NCBI GenBank assembly: GCA_035540935.1
Contig: DATLFS010000053.1
Location: 1-40,089 of the forward strand
From: DATLFS01 sp035540935
GTDB taxonomy: Bacteria; Actinomycetota; CADDZG01; WHSQ01
DNA: 40,089 nt
Direction: 5' to 3'
This document shows positions 24,113-32,800 of this stretch, in pieces. Both the position numbers and the translations under genes were made by a program. Positions within the stretch are counted from its first letter, which is position 1. Each line of letters starts with the position of its first letter. The notes beneath the pieces were generated by a model. That model had not been told where the DNA came from, did not search any database, and saw only the letters and a list, made by a program, of their open reading frames with translations.

Positions 24113-24774
24113 CAGCCCGCCCTCTTTCCGGTGCCGCTGCGACGGAGCCGAACCGCGGAACGCACCATCAGCAGTCCACCCTTCGGCCCCGGGACCGCAC
24201 CGCGCAGCAACAGCAGATTCCGTTCGGGGTCGGCCTTGATCACCCGCAGGTTCAGCGTCGTGACCCGGCGGTTCCCCATCTGCCCGGCCATCCGCGTCCC
24301 CTTGAAGACGCGGGCGGGTGTGGCACACGCCCCGATAGAACCCGGCGAGCGGTGCTTCCGCTGGGTTCCGTGCGTAGCGGACAACCCGCGGAAGTTGTGA
24401 CGCTTCATGCCTCCCGCGAATCCCTTTCCCTTCGTCACGCCGATCACGTCGACGAGCTCTCCGCTCTCGAACACGTCGGCCTTGATCTCGGCGCCCGTCT
24501 CGTACTCACCGGGCGCCTCGAGTCGCAGCTCGACCAGGTGCCGCGCCGAGTCAATGCCCGCCTTCGCGAAGTGTCCGCCCATCGGCTTGTTCACCCGCTT
24601 CGCCGGACCGAAGGCCAGCTGGATCGCGGAGTAGCCGTCTTTCTCCGGGCTCTTCACCTGCGCGACGCGACAGGGGCCGGCCTCGACGACGGTCACCGGA
24701 ACGGCGCGACCGCTTTCGTCGAAGACCTGGGTCATCCCGATCTTGCGACCGAGGATGCCTTTCACCTCTGCCAT
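24112..24774 (-). CDS. rplC: Ribosomal protein L3 (uL3)
   Basis: Initiates 50S assembly and reaches the peptidyl-transferase centre. The 220-aa product begins MAEVKGILGRKIGMTQVFDE and carries FAGGMKRHNFRGLSATHGTQ and the HRSPGSIGACATPARVFKG signature, including the glutamine of the GQMGNRR segment that is methylated in some bacteria. A 50-nt gap follows rpsJ; it contains a short CACCG/CGGTG hairpin and a GAAAGAGGA ribosome site. Confidence 0.97.
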   Translation of the reverse strand: MAEVKGILGRKIGMTQVFDESGRAVPVTVVEAGPCRVAQVKSPEKDGYSAIQLAFGPAKRVNKPMGGHFAKAGIDSARHLVELRLEAPGEYETGAEIKADVFESGELVDVIGVTKGKGFAGGMKRHNFRGLSATHGTQRKHRSPGSIGACATPARVFKGTRMAGQMGNRRVTTLNLRVIKADPERNLLLLRGAVPGPKGGLLMVRSAVRLRRSGTGKRAG

Positions 24775-24824
24775 CGAATCCTCTTTCCTGTCTCGTTCTG
24801 TCGGTTCACCGAGCGGAGCCGGTG

Positions 24825-25136
24825 CTAAAGCTTCAGCTCGATGTCGACCCCCGCCGGAAGGTCCAGCCGCTGCAGGGAGTCGACCGTCTTGGCGGTCGGG
24901 TTCACGATGTCGAGCAACCTCTTGTGCGTTCTCATCTCGAAGTGCTCGCGCGAATCCTTGTCCTTGTGCGGCGAGCGGATCACCGTGTAGACGGATCGCT
25001 CCGTCGGCAGCGGGATCGGGCCGTTGACGCTCGCGCCGGTGCGCGTGACCGTCTCGACGATCTTCTTCGCCGACTGGTCGATGACCTCGTGGTCGTATGC
25101 CTTCAGCCTGATCCGGATCTTCATTCCACTCGCCAT
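24825..25136 (-). CDS. rpsJ: Ribosomal protein S10 (uS10)
   Basis: 30S head protein, also the NusE partner in antitermination complexes. The 103-aa product contains KIRIRLKAYDHEVIDQSAKK, VNGPIPLPTERSVYTVIRSP and HFEMRTHKRLLDI, all canonical. It lies only 21 nt after tuf with no visible promoter, so the S10 genes appear fused to the str operon. Confidence 0.97.
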   Translation of the reverse strand: MASGMKIRIRLKAYDHEVIDQSAKKIVETVTRTGASVNGPIPLPTERSVYTVIRSPHKDKDSREHFEMRTHKRLLDIVNPTAKTVDSLQRLDLPAGVDIELKL

Positions 25137-25157
25137 GGGGGTCCGCCGTCTCCTCTG

Positions 25158-26348
25158 CTACTCGATGATCTTCGTGACGCGGCCGGCCCCGACGGTGCGG
25201 CCACCCTCGCGGATGGCGAACCGAAGACCCTCGTCCATGGCCACCGGCTGGATCAGCTCGACCTCCATCTCGGTGTTGTCGCCCGGCATCACCATCTCGG
25301 TCCCGTCGGGGAGCTTGATGGAGCCGGTGACGTCCGTGGTGCGGAAGTAGAACTGAGGCCGGTAGTTGTTGAAGAACGGCGTGTGGCGGCCGCCCTCATC
25401 CTTGCTCAGGATGTACACCTGAGCCGTGAACTTGGTGTGCGGCGTCACCGAAGCCGGCTTCGCCAGGACCTGACCGCGCTGGACCTCGTCCTTCTTGGTG
25501 CCTCGGAGGAGGATGCCGGCGTTGTCGCCGGCGACGGCCTCGTCGAGCATCTTCCGGAACATCTCGATGCCGGTGACGACGGTCTTGCGGGTCTCCTTCT
25601 CGATGCCGACGATCTCGATCTCCTCGCCGACATTGAGCTTGCCCTGCTCGACGCGGCCGGTGACGACGGTTCCTCGTCCGGTGATCGTGAAGACGTCCTC
25701 GATCGGCATGAGGAACGGCTTGTCGGTCTCGCGCTGCGGCTCGGGGATGTAGTCGTCGACCGCCTGCATCAGCTCGAGGATCCCGTTGGCCGCGTCGGCG
25801 TCGCCGTCGAGGGCCTTGAGAGCCGAGACACGCACGACCGGCACGTCGTCACCGGGGTACTCGTACTCGCTCAGCAGCTCACGCACCTCGAGCTCGACGA
25901 GGTCGAGGAGCTCGGGATCGTCGACCATGTCGACCTTGTTCAGGGCGACCACGATGTAGGGGACGTTCACCTGACGGGCCAGGAGAACGTGCTCGCGCGT
26001 CTGCGGCATCGGACCGTCGGCGGCCGACACGACCAGGATCGCGCCGTCCACCTGCGCGGCGCCGGTGATCATGTTCTTGATGTAGTCGGCGTGGCCGGGC
26101 ATGTCGACGTGGGCGTAGTGACGGTTCTCCGTCTCGTACTCCACATGCGCGATGGCGATCGTGATGCCGCGCTCCTTCTCCTCCGGAGCCTTGTCGATCT
26201 GGTCGAACGCGGTGAACTGGACGTTCGGGTTCTGGTCGTGGAGGACCTTCGTGATGGCCGCCGTCAGCGTCGTCTTCCCATGGTCGATGTGACCCATCGT
26301 GCCGATGTTGACGTGCGGCTTCGTGCGCTCGAACTTGGCCTTGGCCAT
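25158..26348 (-). CDS. tuf: Elongation factor Tu
   Basis: GTPase that delivers aminoacyl-tRNA to the ribosome; 396 aa. G1 GHIDHGKT at 19-26, switch I RGITI at 60-64, G3 with catalytic H86 in DMPGHAD, and G4 NKVD at 137-140 are all visible, followed by the two beta-barrel domains ending RTVGAGRVTKIIE. It is the only tuf in the window. The start ATG at 26348 is preceded by a GAGGGAGAG purine tract. Confidence 0.98.
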   Translation of the reverse strand: MAKAKFERTKPHVNIGTMGHIDHGKTTLTAAITKVLHDQNPNVQFTAFDQIDKAPEEKERGITIAIAHVEYETENRHYAHVDMPGHADYIKNMITGAAQVDGAILVVSAADGPMPQTREHVLLARQVNVPYIVVALNKVDMVDDPELLDLVELEVRELLSEYEYPGDDVPVVRVSALKALDGDADAANGILELMQAVDDYIPEPQRETDKPFLMPIEDVFTITGRGTVVTGRVEQGKLNVGEEIEIVGIEKETRKTVVTGIEMFRKMLDEAVAGDNAGILLRGTKKDEVQRGQVLAKPASVTPHTKFTAQVYILSKDEGGRHTPFFNNYRPQFYFRTTDVTGSIKLPDGTEMVMPGDNTEMEVELIQPVAMDEGLRFAIREGGRTVGAGRVTKIIE

Positions 26349-26385
26349 CGCTCCCTCTCCCTCTTCCTGTGCTTCCTGTCCGTTC

Positions 26386-28557
26386 CTACTGCGGCTCGCC
26401 GCGGACCGTCGCGACGACTTCGTCGGCGATGTTCTTCGGTACGTCCTGGTAGGAGGCGAACTGCATCGTGTAGGTGGCGCGACCCTGCGTGCGGCTACGA
26501 AGCTCGGTTGCGTAGCCGAACATCTCCGCCAGCGGCACCTGCGCCTTCACGATCCGGTCGCTCCCGCGCTGATCCATCGACTCGATGCGACCGCGGCGGC
26601 CCGATAGGTCGCCGATGACGTCTCCCATGTACTCGTCCGGCGTCACGACCTCGACGTCGAAGATCGGTTCGAGGAGCACCGGCTTCGCCTTGCGCGCCGC
26701 CTCCTTGAGGACCATCGAACCGGCGATCTTGAACGCCATCTCGCTCGAGTCCACCTCGTGATACGAGCCGTCGACGAGCGTCACCCGCACGTCGACGACG
26801 GGATAGCCGGCGAGCACGCCCGACGCCATAGCCTCTTGCACGCCCTGGTCGACGGCCGGGATGTACTCGTTCGGGATACGGCCACCCGTGATCTTGTTGA
26901 TGAACTCGTAGCCGCCGCCGGGGCCGGTCGGCTCGACCTTGATGACGGCGTGGGCGTACTGCCCCTTGCCCCCCGTCTGCTTGACGTACCTGACCTCGAC
27001 CTTCTCGACGGGGTTCTGGATCGTCTCGCGGTACGCCACCTGAGGCTTGCCGACGTTTGCCCCGACCTTGAACTCGCGGATGAGGCGGTCGACGAGGACC
27101 TCGAGGTGGAGCTCGCCCATCCCCGAGATGATCGTCTGGCCCGTCTCCTCGTCGGTGTGGACGCGGAAGGTCGGGTCTTCCTCGGACAGACGCTGCAGCG
27201 CATTGCCGAGCTTGTCGGAGTCGGCCTTCGACTTGGGCTCGATCGCCACGTCGATCACCGGCGCCGGGAAGGTCATCTCCTCGAGCAGCACCGGGTTGCC
27301 CGGGTCACAGATCGTGTCACCGGTGAGGGTCTGCTTGAGACCGACGACGGCGACGATGTCGCCGGCGAACACCGCATCCTTGTCCTCGCGGTGGTTCGCA
27401 TGCATCTGGAGAAGGCGTCCGATGCGCTCTTTGCGGTCGCGGGTCGCGTTGAGCAACGTCTCGCCGGAGCGCAGCGTCCCGGAGTAGACGCGCATGTAGG
27501 TGAGGCGTCCGACGTAAGGGTCGCTCATGATCTTGAACGCAAGCGCCGAGAACGGCTCGTGGTCGTCCGGGTTACGGATGAGCTTCTCGCCGGTCGTCGG
27601 GTGAGTGCCCTCGTAAGCCGGCAAATCGAGCGGGCTCGGGAGATACCAGGTGATCGAGTCGAGGAGCGGCTGCACGGCCTTGTTCTTGAAGGCGCTCCCG
27701 CAGAGAACCGGGGTGACGTCGTTGGCTATCGTGGCCCGGCGGATCACCTTGCGGATCTCTTCCGGAGAAACCTCTTGGTCCTCGAGGAACTTCTCCATGA
27801 TCGATTCGTCGTAGTCGGCCAGAGCCTCGAGCATGTCGTGCCGGTACTGCTCCGCCTGCTCGACCATGTCTTCCGGGATCGGGCGGTCTTCCCACTCCTC
27901 GCCCATCCCCTCGTCCGGCCAGTAGTGCGCGGCCATCGTGATGAGGTCGACCACGCCGTGGAAGTCGGCCTCGCGGCCGATCGGCAGCTGAACCACGACC
28001 GGGCGGCCGTTCAGCCGCGACTCGATCATCTCCACACAGCGGAAGAAGTCGGCGCCGGTCCGGTCCATCTTGTTGATGAAGCAGATACGCGGCACTTGGT
28101 AGCGGTCCGCCTGTCGCCACACGGTCTCCGACTGCGGCTCGACGCCCGCGACCGCGTCGAAGACGGCGACCGCCCCGTCGAGCACGCGGAGGCTCCGCTC
28201 GACCTCGACCGTGAAGTCCACGTGACCGGGCGTGTCGATGATGTTGATCCAGTAGCCCTTCCAGTTGCAGGTCGTGGCCGCGGAGGTGATCGTGATCCCG
28301 CGCTCCTGCTCCTGCACCATCCAGTCCATGACGGCGCCGCCCTCGTGGACCTCACCGATCTTGTAGGTCTTGCCGGTGTAGTAGAGGATCCGCTCGGTCG
28401 TCGTGGTCTTGCCCGCGTCGATGTGAGCCATGATCCCGATGTTCCGGGTGTGGTTCAGCGGGTACTCGCGGATGGTCGGGCTCCCGCCGCCTTTGACCTG
28501 CTTCAGCTGCGGGCGCTCCTGCTTCTGCGTCTTCTGTTGTTGGGCTGCCTCTGCCAT
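26386..28557 (-). CDS. fusA: Elongation factor G
   Basis: Translocase GTPase; 723 aa. The P-loop AHIDAGKTT lies at 44-52, switch I RGITITSAATT follows, DTPGHVDFT is G3 and NKMDRTGADF is G4. The C-terminal RGRIESMDQRG region is intact. Residues 1-28 are a glutamine/lysine-rich extension before the conserved REYPLNHTRNIGIMAH; the strong GAGGAGAG upstream of ATG 28557 and the absence of a later start support it as real. It lies 20 nt after rpsG, in classic str order. Confidence 0.97.
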   Translation of the reverse strand: MAEAAQQQKTQKQERPQLKQVKGGGSPTIREYPLNHTRNIGIMAHIDAGKTTTTERILYYTGKTYKIGEVHEGGAVMDWMVQEQERGITITSAATTCNWKGYWINIIDTPGHVDFTVEVERSLRVLDGAVAVFDAVAGVEPQSETVWRQADRYQVPRICFINKMDRTGADFFRCVEMIESRLNGRPVVVQLPIGREADFHGVVDLITMAAHYWPDEGMGEEWEDRPIPEDMVEQAEQYRHDMLEALADYDESIMEKFLEDQEVSPEEIRKVIRRATIANDVTPVLCGSAFKNKAVQPLLDSITWYLPSPLDLPAYEGTHPTTGEKLIRNPDDHEPFSALAFKIMSDPYVGRLTYMRVYSGTLRSGETLLNATRDRKERIGRLLQMHANHREDKDAVFAGDIVAVVGLKQTLTGDTICDPGNPVLLEEMTFPAPVIDVAIEPKSKADSDKLGNALQRLSEEDPTFRVHTDEETGQTIISGMGELHLEVLVDRLIREFKVGANVGKPQVAYRETIQNPVEKVEVRYVKQTGGKGQYAHAVIKVEPTGPGGGYEFINKITGGRIPNEYIPAVDQGVQEAMASGVLAGYPVVDVRVTLVDGSYHEVDSSEMAFKIAGSMVLKEAARKAKPVLLEPIFDVEVVTPDEYMGDVIGDLSGRRGRIESMDQRGSDRIVKAQVPLAEMFGYATELRSRTQGRATYTMQFASYQDVPKNIADEVVATVRGEPQ

Positions 28558-28577
28558 CTCTCTCCTCGGGCGTCCGA

Positions 28578-29048
28578 CTACCAGCGGTAGTGCGCGAACG
28601 CCTTGTTCGCCTCAGCCATCTTGTGCATGTCCTCGCGGCGCTTCACCGCGGCGCCGGCGCCGCCCGAAGCGTCGAGGATCTCGCCCGCCAAGCGGTCGGC
28701 CATGCTGCGCTCGCGCCGCTTGCGCGAGAAGCCGACGAGCCACCTGATGGCGAGCGTCGTCCCCCGGCGCGCCTGGACCTCGACGGGAACCTGGTAGGTG
28801 GCGCCGCCGACGCGCCGGGAACGCACCTCGAGCAGCGGCTTGATGTTGTCGACCGCCTTCTTGAGGATCTGGAGCGGGTCCTTGCCGGTCTTCGCCCCCA
28901 CCTTCTCGAGGGCGTCGTAAACGATCCCCTCGGCGATCGTGCGCTTGCCGCGCATCAGCAGGCGATTCTGCAGCTGCGTAACCAGGATCGAGTTGTAGAC
29001 CGGGTCGGGAAGGAGCTCCCGGCGCGACGCGGGTCCTTTGCGCGGCAT
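28578..29048 (-). CDS. rpsG: Ribosomal protein S7 (uS7)
   Basis: Primary assembly protein of the 30S head near the E site; in enterobacteria it represses the str operon. The 156-aa product begins MPRKGPASRRELLPDPVYNS and contains QNRLLMRGKRTIAEGIVYDA, KPLLEVRSRRVGGATYQVPV and the C-terminal MAEANKAFAHYRW. ATG at 29048 overlaps the rpsL stop by one base (TGATG). Confidence 0.98.
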   Translation of the reverse strand: MPRKGPASRRELLPDPVYNSILVTQLQNRLLMRGKRTIAEGIVYDALEKVGAKTGKDPLQILKKAVDNIKPLLEVRSRRVGGATYQVPVEVQARRGTTLAIRWLVGFSRKRRERSMADRLAGEILDASGGAGAAVKRREDMHKMAEANKAFAHYRW

Positions 29049-29428
29049 CAGGCACCACCCCCGGCCTTCTTCGCGCCGTACTTCGAGCGCGACTGCGAGC
29101 GATCCTTGACGCCCGCGGTGTCGAGCGCGGCGCGGATGATCTTGTAACGGACGCCCGGGAGGTCTTTGACCCTGCCTCCACGGACGAGCACGATCGAGTG
29201 CTCCTGGAGGTTGTGGCCGACGCCCGGGATGTAAGCGGTGACTTCGATGCCAGAGGTGAGGCGGACGCGAGCGACCTTGCGCAGGGCCGAGTTCGGCTTC
29301 TTGGGCGTCGTCGTGTAGACACGGGTGCAGACGCCCCGGCGCTGCGGCGACCCCTTGAGGGCCGGCGACTTCGACTTCTCCTTCTTGAACTGGCGCCCTT
29401 GGCGGACCAGCTGCTGGATGGTCGGCAC
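29048..29428 (-). CDS. rpsL: Ribosomal protein S12 (uS12)
   Basis: 30S decoding-centre protein; 126 aa. TTTPKKPNSALRKVARVRL and the PGVGHNLQEHSIVLVRGGR loop are canonical. The streptomycin-linked positions have wild-type residues (K43, K88, P91). The GTG start at 29428 has AAAGGAAA about 4 nt upstream. It is the first gene after the long str leader. Confidence 0.98.
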   Translation of the reverse strand: MPTIQQLVRQGRQFKKEKSKSPALKGSPQRRGVCTRVYTTTPKKPNSALRKVARVRLTSGIEVTAYIPGVGHNLQEHSIVLVRGGRVKDLPGVRYKIIRAALDTAGVKDRSQSRSKYGAKKAGGGA

Positions 29429-29769
29429 GCTTTCCTTTCTTCCGGCGCACAGCCGACCCGGGGAACCGGGCCGTTGGCCGCCGCCTTCTCGGGCCCGCCG
29501 TATCGGCGGGCGAACCTCACCTCTATTGGCCTCCGCACCGCAGGCGAACCACGGTCGCGGGAGCCGTTTTTCCCGGTCGTCCGAGAGATAGGGACCGGCG
29601 GCGCGCAGCCTCCGGGTGTCCTCTCGGTGACGCGTGTCCGGCGATCACATCGACCTCGACGGTTCCCGGGGCGACCGGGCCTGTCGAAGCTCACCGAACG
29701 TGATGGTGTGCCTCTTAGTCGGCGCGGAAACTCTTCCCGCGCGTGACACGTCCCCCGAGGGGGACGCGG
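29429..29769 (-). promoter_or_regulatory. Long untranslated leader of the str operon
   Basis: About 340 nt between the predicted transcript start and rpsL hold no gene that I can support. The region contains a perfect 8-bp hairpin GCCCGCCG-ATA-CGGCGGGC (29511-29493). Small open frames crossing it are GC-driven. The length suggests a structured regulatory leader, but I recognise no known riboswitch or protein-binding motif. Confidence 0.45.
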
Positions 29770-29775
29770 TCGGCA

Positions 29776-29804
29776 AGGATAGGGCAGAAGAGCAGGTGGG
29801 TCAA
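29776..29804 (-). promoter_or_regulatory. Strong promoter of the rpsL-rpsG-fusA-tuf operon
   Basis: TTGACC (29804-29799), exactly 17 bp, then TATCCT (29781-29776). It lies just downstream of the rpoC terminator and before the long rpsL leader, so it probably drives the str genes and everything joined to them. Confidence 0.7.
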
Positions 29805-29828
29805 ACCGCCGCCGCCTCAGGAACGGGA

Positions 29829-29852
29829 AGGGGCCGCCCGAAGGCGGCCCCT
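29829..29852 (-). terminator. Terminator of the rpoBC operon
   Basis: A perfect 10-bp stem AGGGGCCGCC / GGCGGCCCCT. On the transcribed strand the loop is UUCG closed by C-G, an extra-stable tetraloop. It begins 22 nt after the rpoC stop codon. No U-tract follows. Confidence 0.8.
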
Positions 29853-29874
29853 CTGGAACCCATCGCCGATGCGG

Positions 29875-32800
29875 CTACTCGCTGACCGCCTCCGCCGACT
29901 CCCCGTCGGCCGCGATGTCGGGCACGGCCTGGAGCGTGGCGCCTCCAAGGAGCTCGCGTGCCTCCTCGGCGCCGACCGCCTCCTCACGGGGAGGCAGACC
30001 CAAGAGCGCCCGCGCCTCCTCGTCGCTGTAGGAGGCGCCCTCGACCTCGACCCTCACGGCGCGGTAGCGGGTCATCCCCGTCCCGGCCGGGATCAGCTTG
30101 CCGATGATGACGTTCTCCTTGAGCCCCAAGAGTGAGTCGCGCTTGCCGTTGATGGCGGCCTCCGTGAGGACCCGGGTGGTCTCCTGGAACGACGCCGCCG
30201 ACAGCCAGGACTCGGTGGCGAGCGACGCCTTCGTGATCCCCATCAGGACCGGGCGCGCGGTGGCAGCCTCGCCACCGCCCGACACGACGGCCTCGTTCGT
30301 CTCGGCGAACGCTCGGGAGTCAACCATCTCACCCGGAAGGAACTCGGTGTCGCCGGGCTCGATGACCGTGACCTTGCGGAGCATCTGCCGCACGATCAGC
30401 TCGATGTGCTTGTCGTGGATCGGAACACCCTGGCTGCGGTAGACGCTCTGAACCTCGCCTACGAGGTACATCTGCACGTCCCGCGTGCCCAGGACCTCGA
30501 GGATCTCATCGGGGTCCTTCGACCCATCCGTGAGCGAGTCGCCCGCCGCCACCTCGTCGCCGTCCCGGACGAGGAGCCGGGCGCGGCGCGGGATCTTGTA
30601 CTCGAGCGGGTCGCTCCCGTCGTCGGGAACGAGCGTCACCTTCCGCGTCCGCTCGTCCTCTTGGATCTCGATCCGACCCGACGCCGCGGCGATCTCGGCC
30701 TTCCCCTTGGGGGTGCGCGCCTCGAAGAGCTCGACGACGCGCGGCAGGCCGTGCGTGATGTCCTCACCGGCGACCCCACCGGTGTGGAAGGTCCGCATCG
30801 TCAGCTGCGTACCGGGCTCGCCGATCGACTGAGCGGCCACGATCCCGACCGCCTCGCCGAGCTCCACGAGCTGACCCGTCGCCATCGACATGCCGTAGCA
30901 CTTCGCGCAGACGCCGTAGCGGGCCTCGCAGGTCAGGACAGTACGGACGACGACCTCCTTCACGCCCTCGGACTCGATGCGCTCGCGCAGGTCCGGGTCG
31001 ACGACGTCACCGGCCTTGCCGACGACGGTCTTACCGTTGCCGCCGAGTGCGTCCTCGAGGAGGACGCGGCCGATCAGCCGCTGCTTCAGGTGCGCCCGCT
31101 CCGCCTCGACGTCGATGCGGATGCCGCGGTCGGTGCCGCAATCATCGGCACGGACGATGACCTCCTGCGCGACGTCCACCAGACGGCGGGTCAGATAACC
31201 CGAGTCCGCGGTTCGCAGAGCCGTATCGGCGAGGCCCTTACGTGCTCCGTGGGTCGAGATGAAGTACTCGAGAACCGTCAGGCCCTCACGGAAGTTCGCA
31301 CGGATCGGCCGCGGGATGATCTCGCCGCGCGGGTTGGCGACGAGACCGCGCATCCCGGCGATCTGCCGGATCTGCTGGATGTTTCCTCGAGCGCCGGAGT
31401 TGGCCATCATCCAGATCGGATTGAGGTCGTCGAAGTTCTGGACCATGGCGTCCCGCACCTCGTCGGTGGCCTTCGTCCAGATCTCGATCAGCTCCTGCCG
31501 GCGCTCGTCCTCGGTGATGATCCCCTTGCGGAACTGGGTCTCGACCTTCTCCGCCTGCTTCTCGTGCTCGGCGAGGATCTTCGGCTTCTGGGGCGGCGTG
31601 ACGACGTCCTCGAGCCCGATCGTGACGCCTGCCTTGGTGGCGTAGTGGAACCCGACGTCCTTCACTGCGTCGAGCACGCGTGCCAGGTCGGCCTTCGGAT
31701 AGCGCCGGACGCACTGGTCGATGAGGTTCCGGAGCTCGCCCTTGCGCAGCGGGGTGTCGTGGAACGGGAAGTCGTCCGGGAAGGCGGAGTTCAGGATGAT
31801 GCGCCCCGCCGTGGTCTCCTTCAAACGTCCGGGATTCGCCTCGTACTCCTCGACCGTCTCGTCGGCGAAGCGCTTGAGCCCGCGGACCTTGATCTTGGCG
31901 TGGATGCCGATCACGCGGGCGTCATACGCCTTGAGGACCTCGTTGACGTTCGCGAAGACGCGCCCCTCGCCCTTCTCGCCCTGGTGCTCGGCCGTTAGGT
32001 AGTAGGCGCCGATCACGATGTCCTGCGTGGGCGTCACGATGGGGTCGCCCGACGCGGGCGAGAGCACGTTGTGCGCGCTCAGCATCAACAGGCGCGCTTC
32101 AGCCTGCGCCTCGGAGGACAGCGGCACGTGCACCGCCATCTGGTCACCGTCGAAGTCGGCGTTGAACGCCACGCAAACCAACGGGTGGATCTGGATGGCC
32201 TTGCCCTCGACGAGGATCGGCTCGAACGCCTGGATGCCCAGGCGGTGGAGCGTCGGCGCGCGGTTCAGCAGCACCGGGTGCTCGTGGATGATGTCCTCGA
32301 GGACGTCCCACACGTGGGGGCGGCTGCGCTCGACCATCCGCTTCGCGCTCTTGATGTTCTGCGCGTGCCCGAGGTCGACGAGACGCTTCATGACGAACGG
32401 CTTGAAGAGCTCGAGCGCCATCTGCTTCGGGAGCCCGCACTGGTGGAGCTTCAGCTTCGGCCCCGCGACGATGACGCTACGGCCCGAGTAGTCCACTCGC
32501 TTGCCGAGCAGGTTCTGACGGAAGCGTCCCTGCTTACCCTTGAGCATGTCGGAGAGGCTCTTGAGCGGGCGGTTGCCCGGCCCCGTGACGGGACGGCCGC
32601 GACGACCGTTGTCGAACAGCGCGTCGACCGCCTCTTGAAGCATCCGCTTCTCGTTGTTGACGATGATCTCCGGCGCGCCCAGGTCGAGCAGGCGCTTCAG
32701 GCGGTTGTTCCGGTTGATCACGCGGCGATAGAGGTCGTTTAGGTCGCTCGTGGCGAAGCGTCCGCCGTCGAGCTGAACCATCGGGCGCAGGTCGGGCGGG

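Noticed and set aside
28612..29694. Long minus-strand frame that could encode a str-leader peptide upstream of rpsL
   Set aside because: It runs out of frame through rpsL and rpsG, is arginine/serine-biased, and lacks a convincing start site; no evidence for a leader peptide.
29198..29746. Plus-strand open frame across rpsL and the str leader
   Set aside because: It is partly antisense to rpsL, compositionally biased and without recognisable motifs; the leader is better read as untranslated.
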